Assembly (NCBI GenBank): GCA_003427395.1
Contig: BFEA01000080.1
Coordinates: 1,672,016-1,707,296 of the forward strand
Reading direction: 5' to 3'
Length of the DNA: 35,281 bases
From: Chara braunii
Lineage: Eukaryota > Streptophyta > Charophyceae > Charales > Characeae
Positions 9,986 through 18,214 of this stretch are shown here, piece by piece (the stretch's first letter is position 1; the number at the start of each line of letters is the position of its first letter). The position numbers and the translations under genes were made by a program. The notes below the pieces were generated by a model, which ran no database searches, had not been told where the DNA came from, and saw only the letters and a program-made list of their open reading frames with translations.

Positions 9986-10473
9986 TTTTTTTTCCCTTTC
10001 TATATTCTTCTCTCAACTTCTGTTTCTTTTGACCTTCCACTACCTACTCCTAAAGACTATCTAGAGGGGACCCCTGCAAGCATAGTTTCCTCTCTCTGTG
10101 AAGGGGAGATTTCATGTTGCCCCTTGCCCCTAATGGTTAGGGTATAGGGTTGGGGCCGCCAGTGGGGGTCTGGCTAACACAAAGACCGAGACCTTCCAGT
10201 AGCTGTGCCTCCCTTTCTCATCGTCCCCCACCCTTCATCAAGTAGCAGCAGCAGAGGCTATGGCCAACACTCTCCCACACACCACACACAACCCACTCGT
10301 GCTCACACTCACACCCGTGTTGGCCATAGACCCTGCTAATACCGATCAGGGGTATCCAGAGGACTATCACAGTCCGTTGGCACTAAGTGCGCCGCAGGCG
10401 GCCATGGGGCTTGAACCCCCAACCTCCTGAATGCCACTTGCATGCCTAACCAACTGAGCTAGGCCGCTGGATG
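9986..10473 (-). mobile_element. Complete tRNA-derived SINE, 488 bp
   Basis: Read on the minus strand it begins CATCCAGCGGCCTAG, carries a tRNA-related head with canonical RNA polymerase III A and B boxes, a unique body of about 400 nt and a terminal run of eight A (poly-T at 9986-9993 on the plus strand). Perfect 17-bp target-site duplications flank it. SINEs are non-autonomous: Pol III transcribes them and a LINE machinery inserts them, and decayed L1-type LINEs lie in this window. At 488 bp it is long for a SINE, so a composite body is possible. The undamaged TSD suggests fairly recent insertion. Confidence 0.88.
10398..10467 (-). ncRNA. tRNA-like SINE head with Pol III A and B boxes
   Basis: On the minus strand GCGGCC at the 5' end pairs with GGCCGC at the 3' end of a 70-nt tRNA-like fold. 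The A box TAGCTCAGTTGG is at 10450-10461 and the B box GGTTCAAGCCC at 10407-10417, both matching consensus. The anticodon arm does not form a clean stem and the seventh acceptor pair is mismatched, so it is a SINE promoter and not a working tRNA gene. Confidence 0.85.
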
Positions 10474-10541
10474 ATTTGGTGAAGAATTTCGATGTGACCC
10501 TGAGGCAAAAGTTGTTCAGTTTATTTTGCTGCATAACATAG

Positions 10542-10633
10542 TTTTTTTTTTTTTTTTTTTTTGCTGGGACCTTCCCTGGTCCTTGCACGGGCTGGCTACC
10601 CGGGACCCGGGCGGCCCGGCTGGTAGCCTAGGG
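10542..10633 (-). repeat. GC-rich, A-tailed retroposon-like repeat, reverse copy
   Basis: On the minus strand it starts near CTAGGCTACCAG, the same head as 9863, runs through GC-rich sequence and ends in GGTCCCAGC followed by a 21-nt A-tail (poly-T 10542-10562). Weak similarity of CATAACATAG and TATGATATAG at the borders may be a decayed target duplication. Confidence 0.5.
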
Positions 10634-10741
10634 TATGATATAGTTTAATATTTTATTTTTATTTTTATTTTCAGATTCCATAGCGAATTGTGTGGTCACC
10701 CTCAGGCAAATGATGTTTGGTTTGCAACTCTGCATGACATT

Positions 10742-10890
10742 CTTTTTTTCCTTGTTTTTTTTTTTCTTTTTTCTTTTTCTTTTTTTCTGCTCTGGGACTG
10801 CCTGGGACCTTGACCGGGACTTTGCCCAGACCTGGCCCGGCTGGGCTCCTCGGGCCCATCTGAGTGATGTATCCCAGGCCCGCCCGGCTA
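10742..10890 (-). repeat. Related GC-rich, A-tailed repeat
   Basis: A T-rich tract (10742-10787) is followed by CTGGGACC and GGCCCGGCTGG blocks resembling the 10542 copy. The DNA just left of each copy also matches (GTGACCCTGAGGCAAA at 10493 and GTCACCCTCAGGCAAA at 10693), suggesting the flanks were duplicated with it. Confidence 0.45.
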
Positions 10891-11424
10891 GTAACGCAGT
10901 TGATCAAGATGGAAAATATTTGGAGTTCGATCCGGTGGAGTGCGGATGGTTCCTACCGACGTATCCCAGGCCCACCCAGGACCAGGCAGACAAGTTGCGC
11001 GAATAGAATAGACAGTCAGTATTGTAAGAGAATTCTTCGGCGGATCACACCGGTCATTGTACAGAGATGGTTTAAACCATTAGTACCTTTCCCCGCTTGA
11101 AGAAGAAGACCGGAGTGGTTAACCCGGAAGCTGAGGCCCACCACGACATAGCTGGCGGCGCCAGTCAGATGGTGTGTCCATGTCTGTGATGCACAGGGCA
11201 AATTCAGGCCTGCGGCTGGGGACTAGTACTATACTTCCATCCGACAACAAAGAGTCGGAGGATTGCAGCGGCTCGTGGTTTTTACCGCAGTACCTGTAAA
11301 TGAGCGGCTGGCTGGACCAAGGAAGGAAGCAACCAGAACCTCAGAGTGGAGAAGTCCCCATTCTGTAAAATGTGCGACTCGAGAACAAGGAATCGGTATT
11401 GCATGAGCCTTCCGCCCGCAGGAT
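10891..11424. other. Unassigned stretch, no gene recognised
   Basis: No domain-bearing frame and no repeat shared with the rest of the window was seen. Confidence 0.35.
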
Positions 11425-11626
11425 GATGCGAGATGCTGAATCGGTATGAGATCTGTCTCTTATACACATCTAGATGTGTATAAGAGACAGGTATGACATT
11501 GCCTTGTAGAATGTGAGCACGCCGGCAAACGTTGGCAGAAGAACGGCGCAATGAAGCAACAAAATGTCTCCGCTCAGCAATTTCCCGTGATGCGAGATGC
11601 TGAATCGGTATGACATTGCCTTGTTT
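11425..11626. repeat. Duplicated segment split by adapter (assembly artefact)
   Basis: The bases just before the adapter (11425-11449) and just after it (11491-11507) both recur as one continuous sequence at 11589-11624. The two flanks therefore overlap the same locus, as expected when a mate-pair read crossing its circularisation junction is built into a contig. About 150 bp here are probably false. Confidence 0.8.
11453..11490. other. Nextera mate-pair junction adapter contamination
   Basis: The 38 bp are exactly CTGTCTCTTATACACATCT followed by its reverse complement, which is the Tn5 mosaic end dimer left at Nextera mate-pair junctions. On the minus strand it reads PVSYTHLDVYKRQ, a known contaminant peptide in predicted proteomes. 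It is synthetic and not part of the genome. Confidence 0.98.
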
Positions 11627-11959
11627 CCACGTTGTTGCCCGTAAGTATGGGAATGAGTTTAACAGTGACGAGCAGGATGACGATTTTCAGTTTTGGGCGC
11701 ACCTGAATCCACGGCTGTTGCTATTTTTAGGCGTGAAATGGCTGAGCGCTCAGGTGGGCGAGTTTTGGGAAAGTTTCCTTGTTTGTGAGAGCCAAGGTGG
11801 GCAAGGTTTCCTTGCTTATCGGGTGTGGGAGAAGCAATTAATGACTGGACGAGTAAGTGGAGCAGAGGTCAAGTGGGTGATAAGCGATTGAAGTCGAAAA
11901 TGAGTTCAATCGTACGCGGCATTGGAGAAGAGGTCATGATCACTCAGGATCACCCACAC

Positions 11960-12205
11960 TATCACATCATCCATCAAGCCATGTTGCCCCTTGACCAGCA
12001 GTGCCATGTCAGCGCCGTGCCAATGCCATGTTAGTGTGACATGTCACTGCCATGTCAGTGTGACATATCACTGCCACGTCAGCTCAAGCTACATCATAAC
12101 TGGCCATGCTATGACATCATCCATCAAGTCGTGTCGCTGCTTGAGCAGCAGTGCCATGCCGGTGTTACATCACTACTACGTCACCTCAAGCTACGTCGTG
12201 AATTG
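11960..12205. repeat. Degenerate duplication with CCATGTCAGTGTGACAT units
   Basis: ATCATCCATCAAG occurs at 11967 and again near 12116, each followed by a CAGCAGTGCCATG and TCAAGCTAC block, giving an imperfect duplication of about 150 bp. Inside copy 1 the unit GCCATGTCAGTGTGACAT repeats two to three times. No coding function seen. Confidence 0.65.
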
Positions 12206-12524
12206 GCTGGAAGGAGAAGCACGGCGAGAAGCTAAGTGGCATGTGCAGATGGACACGGAGACGAAATGGAACTCAGCCGTGGAGCGATTGTGGGAGAGAG
12301 ACAGGTGGAGTTGGCAAGGAGTAGGAGGACTAAAGTGTAAGCCAGGTCTCGCGTAACGCTCCCGCGAGGCCCGGATGGCACTCTTGGGAAAATGGCCTTT
12401 CCCTGCTGGGCCCGGTGCTGTGTGGGCAGAGTTTCCTGGCGCGGCACATTTACGAATTTCTTACCGCTTGTTCGAATGCAAGTACATAGCGGCGGGAGGT
12501 TTCTGTGCTTTGCTCTTTTTCTTT

Positions 12525-12640
12525 GTTTTTAAAGGCAAACAGAACCTTATGGTTCCGGCCCCTTTCCATTCTGGGGGGCATCAGTCCGGTTCCTATTCCC
12601 CTGGCAAGTCAGAAAATTACAAGAGTGCTCAGGCACGCTC
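12525..12640 (-). repeat. Dispersed repeat (family also at 22.8 and 23.1 kb)
   Basis: Reverse complement of the blocks at 22800-22880 and 23115-23185: GACTTGCC, GAATAGGAACCGGACTGATG, CCCCAGA and GGACCATAAGG in order. A T-rich stretch adjoins it, as at 22.9 kb. This is a third, inverted copy of one SINE-like family. Confidence 0.7.
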
Positions 12641-13329
12641 CTCCCCATTACGGTTGGGAGGCCGAGTGGACGGCATTGCTTCTTTCCCGAGGGAAGGATG
12701 TACCACCCATCACCCCTGCCCAAGTCAACCTGGCCATGTAACCCTATCCCGGCCGGTCTCTGGTGGCGAGCTATAGCCCAAGGGGCCCCCCTTGCAATCG
12801 GCGGATGTCCTATGCTGAACCGTGGTAACTCCCTGGGGAACCCCGGGGATTGGACTGCCTGAGGTGTGTGAATGGGAGCACAACGCAGACAGACCCGGAG
12901 GGCACAGAGCAGGGCTTAGGGTTTAGAGAGGGATAGCCCTTGGGAGACTGTGCAACCAGGGAGGGGCTTAGGTTAGACCATCTGGCCAGCCAAGACCTTA
13001 GGCAACCTAGGCCCCTCTCGGGTTGTGCCACCTCTCCCTGACTGTCCCCTGAAGCCCGAAACCCTGCTCCCCGGGTCCGCCGGCGTTATGCTCAGACCTG
13101 GGCCAGAGCCATCCCAGCGGCTGAATCTTGGGATTCGCCTGCCCCTAATAGGGTGGTCGCTGCCGGTTGACCGTGTCCTGAGGGACCCCAGTGCACTTTC
13201 CAGATGAGCCTGGGGGTATTGCCCTCTATGACCCCCAATTTCCCACTTCCCCAAACCAAACCTCAGCAGTGAACTTGTCTGTGGTCTCCTGTCTCCTTGT
13301 TGGGTTGTCTTTTATCTGCTTCCTTGCCT
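12641..13329. other. GC-richer stretch, no gene recognised
   Basis: Downstream (minus strand) of the LINE tail at 13330-13695 and possibly its 3' untranslated part. The frames are arginine/glycine/proline-rich and show no domain. TTAGGGTTTAG near 12916 is a single telomere-like unit and not informative. Confidence 0.35.
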
Positions 13330-13695
13330 TACGCCAGTCCTACCGGTAGTGGTACTCTGTTTGCAGGGTCTGGGTAAGGTCTCCCCATGCTTCCGCCAGC
13401 GGTGTGGATTGTGCTCCACTCGTCTGCCTGCAACGCCTTTTCCAGATTGCCCCCAGTGTAAGGGGGTGGATCCTCCTGTAGAGCGGACGTTGCCACTTCT
13501 CTTGCATCACCGACTCTCTGAGGCCTGTGAGCGTAGTGACTGGGCTGTCTTCCAAGGGCGTGGCCGCAACGGAGTCCTAGAGGGCTGCGGCAACGGCCCA
13601 GAGTTGGGCTTCATTGGGGCAGGTTAATAGGCAATGCATTAGGTTCTCAGGGGTGCCCTTCTCACAGATTCTGCAGATATTGTCGTTAGAACATG
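13330..13695 (-). pseudogene. LINE C-terminal fragment with zf-RVT motif, decayed
   Basis: Read on the minus strand from about 13690, a frame gives ICEKGTPENLMHCLLTCPN, the Cys/His pattern of the zf-RVT domain at the end of plant L1-type reverse transcriptases. It is followed by LWAVAAAL, then an in-frame TAG (near 13580) and LGAIWKRRCRQ, the matching tail of the LINE. The same arrangement appears at 22050-22330 (plus strand) and 25063-25341 (minus strand). 5'-truncated and broken, so not functional. Confidence 0.75.
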
Positions 13696-14085
13696 GGTAT
13701 ATACACCACCATATTCTTGGTCTTCTGTGCTTGTGGTGAGTACTGGAGTGAGGCTACCATTTTTCGATTTAGGCGTGTCAGTCCGTGTCGGGGCCTGGCT
13801 CCACTACACATCAAATGTGCAGACTGAAAACGAATCTTCTTCTGGAACATGGGTATATACAGGCCATATTTTTGTCTTTTGTGCATGTGGTAAGTAGTGG
13901 AGAGAAGTCCTCTCGCATTGACCGTGGTCCCTCGATTTGGCTTGGCTCCAAGGTGAGAGGTGGAGTGAGGGCCACATTCTTCGCAGGGGCCGTGGTCCTT
14001 CCATTTGTCCTTGGTCCGCTACTCACCAATCGTGCAAAATGAGAATGAATCTTCTGCTAGGACATGGGAAGGTACACCACCATTT
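13688..14085. repeat. Quasi-tandem repeat, three partial units
   Basis: ACATGGG(TA)TATAC-type blocks begin at about 13690, 13847 and 14060. The first two are followed by ATATT(C)TTGG/TTGTC-TTTTGTGC-TGTGGT and by AGTG-GGAG, and all carry AATGAATCTTCTTCT-like blocks before the next unit. Spacing is about 157 and 213 bp, so units have diverged in length. Confidence 0.65.
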
Positions 14086-14105
14086 TTTTTTTATTTTTTT
14101 TTTTG

Positions 14106-14440
14106 TAATGACCCCCCGAAACACACACTGACAACACAGCTGATTTCTGGGTTTCGCTGCTGGTTTGTATGCCTTGCTGAGATTCCCGCATTCAACTGAG
14201 TTTTCTGAATCTGTGTGTGTGCGTGCCTGCTGGTCTCCGCGTCTGTGTGAGTGCTTGTTGGCCTGAGTGTGTGTGTGACGCACAAGGGTACTTGTTCGTT
14301 TGGAGGCCCCACAGGGCCGTTACTTACCTGTGGCCGTACTTTGAGGGTTGCAGCGGAAAAACATTCAAGTGGCAGGGATAGGCCCGCGACACTTAGAGCA
14401 GTGGGAAAAACACTCAAATAGCAGGTAGGCCGGTACCACT
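14106..14440. repeat. Dispersed repeat, copy 1 (partner at 30.4 kb)
   Basis: Starts TGTAATGACCC and shares ordered blocks with 30371-30640: GCCTTGCTGAGATTCCCGCA, GTGTGTGCG, CAAGGGTACTTG, GGCCG-TACTTACCTGTGGCCG and GAGGGTTGCAGC. Same orientation, about 16 kb apart. TG at the start would suit an LTR, but no matching CA end, primer site or coding partner was seen. Confidence 0.8.
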
Positions 14441-15690
14441 CAAGTAGTGGTAGAAGTGTCGGGTACTCGAGGCCGAGCAGAAGAAGACAAAAAGTTGGCA
14501 TTTTTAGAGGCACAGTAGCGGTAGGCTAGAGGTAGGCCGGTACCAGACCAAGTAGCCTGAGTCTAGGGCTTGTACGGACTATATCAGAGCCTGCAATGAT
14601 GTCTCCCTCTGAAAGGGAGGAGGTACCGGTTGCTGGGAGGCCGCGCGGCCTAGGAAGTCACCGCTTAAGAGGCAAGTAGGCCGCTGTATCCTCTGGAGAA
14701 GTGAGTAGCTCCTCCTCATATGCGGTGTGCAAGGTTGGGCGACATACTGCTTGAGCGGGCAGCCGGACTCAGAGCACTGCATGGGAGGACGAAGAGACGC
14801 TGGGCGCTCAGCCTGGCTATGGCTAGCAGCCCAGCCCGAGGAGGACGAGAAGGGGGTGAAGGAGGAGAGTGGCGAGGTACCTACCTGGCTATGGTGGACA
14901 CCATCTTCATCACTTTGATAGGTGCTGCATCTGGAAGGCCCCAGTTGGGGTAGTGCCACACCAAGGAAGCTTGAGGCAGAGTCAGGCATGGCAGCCTGAT
15001 GAGCAGCGACCATACCCGCTTTGTGTTGTCCTTTGCACAGGAGGGCAGAGCCTTTAGTGGTCCGCCATAGCCTTGGCATGTGAGAGGAGGAAGAAGGGGG
15101 AAGCCATGGATTTGGTGGACCAGTTCTTGTGCTGGCAGTAAGAGGGAACTTCGGATATTGATTCTGGTTCATCCACTCATTGTTATTACTATTATTTGGA
15201 AGAAGAATAAAATTGGTGAAGATAAGGAGGCGGAGGAAGGTGGAGAGAAGGGGGATTTGTCATTGGTCTTGTTGGTGTACGTCACCTTCTTTTTCTTCTT
15301 CTTCTTCTTTGGTCTCTATCTCTTTGCAAGTGCTTTCAGTTCTTTCGCAATTGGGTGGGATTGTCTTTCCTTGTGAATTCGCACTTCGGGAATGACCAGG
15401 ATCATAACATTATTATTATTATTTTAATATTTTCTTTGTGCGTGGGCTGAGTACTCCTTTCGTTGTGCCGTCTGCCAGCGCCAACGACCAAGTTGTGTGT
15501 TATTTTGACTGCGTTTTTTATTTTCCTTCCTGTTCCACGGCTCCGCCGCGACGGGCTCCCGCTCCGCGTGACATGGCTCGCCTTCATTGTTTCATCTCAT
15601 TCCCGCCTTCGGGCCGCGACAGGTTCGACTTGTTTTTCTTGAAGGATTAAAAAAACTTTAAAAAGAGGCCATGCAAACTAGGATGGATTA
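14441..15690. other. Unassigned stretch, no gene recognised
   Basis: Contains TTC (15290-15310) and ATT (15408-15428) microsatellites. A 197-codon minus-strand frame (14579-15172) is low-complexity Ser/Pro/Gln with no domain. GTGTGCAAGGTTGGGCGACA near 14726 resembles GTGTGCAAGTTTGGCGACAC near 35189, hinting at another dispersed repeat. Confidence 0.4.
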
Positions 15691-15699
15691 AAGTTGAAA

Positions 15700-15996
15700 T
15701 TTGGGCCTCCATGACTATCCTTATACCCAAGTCCTCACGCTTTCACACAACAGGCATAGTACAAGGAATTAAGGCTGATAATGAAACAGGGAGATGGTGC
15801 ATGATGGACCTTAAGTGGAAAGAAGAGGAACTTAGAACTATCAACGTGTACGCACCCAATATCCCATCAGATAGACCAGAATACGTGTCCATGGTGGGAA
15901 GCCTGGTAAACCTTTCTCACCCTCTATCATAGGAGGAGACCGGAATGCAGCCCTAGACCTTTCCAACGATAGAATCTCTCGAGCAACGATGACTCG
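15700..15996 (+). pseudogene. LINE endonuclease domain, N-terminal part
   Basis: The frame at 15711-15932 reads INVYAPNIPSDRPEY, matching the conserved beta-strand segment of L1 APE-type endonucleases. After a frameshift near 15930 comes GGDRNAALDLSNDRI, the GD(F/R)N motif holding catalytic Asp and Asn. It stops at the insertion point about 15997. The enzyme would nick target DNA to prime reverse transcription; this copy cannot. Confidence 0.8.
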
Positions 15997-16050
15997 TGAT
16001 GAAATACCTTTCCCGACCCGTGAAGAACATCGTCGGAGCTACGACTGCGC

Positions 16051-16142
16051 TTTAACCCGGGTCAGCGTTAATCCGGTACCAGAAAACTGGCGCGCTACCA
16101 CTCACACACGAGTCTCCAATCTGCCTAACCCCAACAAGAGCA
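16051..16142. repeat. Outer inverted-repeat arm B (left)
   Basis: 16057-16142 is the reverse complement of 16875-16960 except at three positions, all transitions and all in the outermost 20 bp. It ends at the assembly gap with AAGAGCA, which mirrors TGCTCTT at 16875. Confidence 0.92.
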
Positions 16143-16552
16143 NNNNNNNNNNNNNNNNNNNNNNNNNNNNNNNNNNNNNNNNNNNNNNNNNNNNNNNNNN
16201 NNNNNNNNNNNNNNNNNNNNNNNNNNNNNNNNNNNNNNNNNNNNNNNNNNNNNNNNNNNNNNNNNNNNNNNNNNNNNNNNNNNNNNNNNNNNNNNNNNNN
16301 NNNNNNNNNNNNNNNNNNNNNNNNNNNNNNNNNNNNNNNNNNNNNNNNNNNNNNNNNNNNNNNNNNNNNNNNNNNNNNNNNNNNNNNNNNNNNNNNNNNN
16401 NNNNNNNNNNNNNNNNNNNNNNNNNNNNNNNNNNNNNNNNNNNNNNNNNNNNNNNNNNNNNNNNNNNNNNNNNNNNNNNNNNNNNNNNNNNNNNNNNNNN
16501 NNNNNNNNNNNNNNNNNNNNNNNNNNNNNNNNNNNNNNNNNNNNNNNNNNNN
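16143..16552. other. Assembly gap (410 N)
   Basis: A run of N. From the mirror half (16824-16874), the missing sequence between the arms could be as short as about 51 bp, so the 410 is likely a scaffold estimate. Frames through it are meaningless. Confidence 0.99.
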
Positions 16553-16823
16553 GGTAATCTCCTTACACCGCAAATCCTCCGCAAGTCGTGTCAACACTCG
16601 CGACGCAAATGCGACGCGGCGCCATCCACTACCACACAACTTCGCGGCGCAAAGTCCAGCAGCAAACGGGGGAATTGATGAAATACCTTTCCCGACCCGT
16701 GAAGAACATCGTCGGAGCTACGACTGCGCCGCGAAGTTGTGTGGTAGTGGATGGCGCCGCGTCGCATTTGCGTCGCGAGTGTTGACACGACTTGCGGAGG
16801 ATTTGCGGTGTAAGGAGATTACC
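16553..16823. repeat. Perfect 98-bp inverted repeat (C/C')
   Basis: 16553-16650 and 16726-16823 are exact reverse complements, separated by a 75-bp loop holding the second 54-bp direct repeat. The same short peptide starting MSTLATQMRRGAIHYHT can be read from both strands because of it; this is not a gene. Confidence 0.95.
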
Positions 16824-16826
16824 CGC

Positions 16827-16872
16827 GAGTGTCAGGCCTCTGATGAGCCGGTGAAATTCCGGCGAAACACTC
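16827..16872 (+). ncRNA. Hammerhead ribozyme motif (type III-like)
   Basis: Core CUGAUGA at 16840-16846, helix II GCCGG/CCGGC (16847-16851 with 16859-16863) closed by a 7-nt loop, then GAAA (16864-16867). Helix III is GAGUGU (16827-16832) with ACACUC (16867-16872), including the required U-A pair. The cleavage triplet is GUC, so the scissile bond follows C16833. All conserved core bases are present. Helix I is reduced to palindromic AGGCCU (16834-16839) with no loop, so a single molecule can form at most two pairs there; two molecules, or two tandem copies, could pair through it as a double hammerhead. Activity is not shown. Confidence 0.7.
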
Positions 16873-16960
16873 ATTGCTCTTGTTGGGGTTAGGCAGATTG
16901 GAGACTCGTGTGTGAGTGGTAGCGCGCCAGTTTTCTGGTACTGGATTAACACTGACCTGG

Positions 16961-17464
16961 CAAGCTTCTCAAGAATCGGCTCCAGTTCTCAAGTTGATGA
17001 TGGATCACAATCTAGCGGATCCTTTCGGAACACTACACCCTGGAAGAAGAGCATTCTCGCTGGTAAAGAAAAACCACGCTCACCGTACAACTTTCTCTCG
17101 CATCGACTACTTCCTTGTCTCAGAGTCTCTAATGGGAACCATTAAGGAGGTTGACATTTTGACCCTTGCCTCCTGCTCCGGATTGGACCACAAACCAGTC
17201 GAGTTAATCCTCAGCTATGAACAATACATTACGAGAGGAGCCAACTTCCATAAGTTGAACAACTCCCTCCTTCTCAGTCAGGTCTTCAAGGACACTGTAC
17301 ATGAATGTTGGCAAAACTCGAGCGGCACATTCTTAGAAGGTCAGGATATATGGGAATGGTTCCAAGAGAGAGTTACCTCTCACTGTCTCAATCAGTGGCT
17401 TGGTTATCCCGAAAACTGGCCAATGACTGAGGATAGAGAAAACAGGCTTCAAAGATTTATCTGA
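16961..17464 (+). pseudogene. LINE endonuclease C-terminal part and linker
   Basis: An open frame running to TGA at 17462 contains FGTLHPGRRAFS, then RTTFSRIDYFLVSESL (about 17090-17130), the conserved SRIDY(F/I)L motif closing L1 endonucleases, and SGLDHKPV with the active-site SDH-like block. Downstream is the helical linker (WEWFQERV). It continues the domain broken at 15997. Confidence 0.82.
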
Positions 17465-17481
17465 AGATTGCAGAAAGCAAC

Positions 17482-17901
17482 TTGATAACCGACCCGTCCT
17501 CGATCCTTTATTCAACGACTTTCAAGCGAGCGAGGGAAGACCTAGCGATATGGAGACAAGGAGAATTAAAAGGTCTACAAATCAGAGCAAGAATGTCAGA
17601 GTACGAGCTAAACGAATCTATGACTAAACATTTTTTCTCAAGAATAAAAGTCAACAGCAGAGCGAGGTCAATAGAAGGGTTGAAATAATTATCAGGCGAA
17701 CAAGCCACAAGGATGGACAGTGAAGGGATGCTGGGAATAGCTAAAGGATTCTATCAAGAACTTTACCAAATGGAAACTGCCTCTCCCATCTCTACAACCA
17801 CAACAGAAGCGAGAACTAAAATGCTACAATACCTAGACAAGACAATCTCAGTGGAACAGGCTGCAACACTAGACAAACCTATTAACATTCACTATCCATA
17901 G
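17482..17901 (+). pseudogene. LINE linker between endonuclease and RT, two frames
   Basis: Frames 17482-17688 and 17713-17901 carry MTKHFFSRIK and GFYQELYQ, typical of the region between endonuclease and reverse transcriptase in plant L1 elements. A stop at 17686-17688 and another at 17899-17901 break it. Confidence 0.7.
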
Positions 17902-17902
17902 C

Positions 17903-18214
17903 ATGGAAAACGACAAATCCCCAGGGATCGATGGTCTTACCAAGGAATTTTGGGAAACATTCTGGCCCTTGATGGGCAATGATCTTCTTCATTTCTACAA
18001 AGATAGCTGGGAAAAAGGGGGGATGAGAGAATTGTTGAGTAGCAGCGTGGCGACCCTACTGTACAAGAAGGGAGATCAAAAGGCCATTCGTAACTATAGG
18101 TCAATCTCCCTACTTACCCTCCCCTACAAAATTCTGGCGAAACCGTTAGCGTTCATAATACTAGACCTCACAGATAAATGTTTCCATATACATCAAGCTG
18201 GGAATATGGTATAG
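17903..18214 (+). pseudogene. LINE reverse transcriptase, N-terminal part
   Basis: Contains NDKSPGIDGLTKEFW (RT motif 0/1) and NYRSISLLTLPYKILAK (motif 2). The LINE sequence stops near 18205 after FHIHQAG, just before the expected (F)IPGR motif, where the repeat cluster begins. Confidence 0.85.

Larger units (their letters stand above)
9969..10490 (-). repeat. 17-bp target-site duplication flanking a SINE
   Basis: ATTTGGTGAAGAATTTC occurs at 9969-9985 and again, identically, at 10474-10490. The sequence between is a complete SINE whose A-tail abuts one copy and whose tRNA head abuts the other, as expected from target-primed reverse transcription. Confidence 0.93.
15997..16960. mobile_element. 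Foldback / retrozyme-like insertion with hammerhead motif
   Basis: Order on the plus strand: A (15997-16050), B (16057-16142), gap, C (16553-16650), D (16651-16675), A' (16676-16729), C' (16726-16823), hammerhead H (16827-16872), B' (16875-16960). C and C' are a perfect 98-bp inverted repeat; B and B' an 86-bp inverted repeat with three transition differences. A and A' are identical 54-bp direct repeats. Seen from the minus strand the left half is A'-D-C-(gap)-B-A, one unit bounded by direct repeats. It interrupts the LINE endonuclease. The gap probably hides a minus-strand twin of H. A collapsed or misjoined palindrome is possible. Confidence 0.65.

Noticed and set aside
10398-10467. Functional tRNA gene
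   Set aside because: Promoter boxes are good but the anticodon arm does not fold and the unit lies at the head of a SINE with TSDs.
11282-11551. Minus-strand 89-codon frame
   Set aside because: It reads straight through the synthetic adapter (PVSYTHLDVYKRQ), so it is an artefact.
14106-14440. Confirmed LTR
   Set aside because: Starts with TG, but no CA end, primer-binding site, polypurine tract or target duplication could be shown, so left as a dispersed repeat.
14996-15020. Second hammerhead candidate (CTGATGAG)
   Set aside because: No GAAAC after a helix II and no pairing partner for helix III.
14579-15172. 197-codon minus-strand ORF as a gene
   Set aside because: Low-complexity Ser/Pro/Gln composition with no domain, in a region of dispersed repeats.
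15989-16678. Frames of 160-229 codons across the N gap
   Set aside because: Most residues are unknown, and the rest lie in inverted-repeat DNA.
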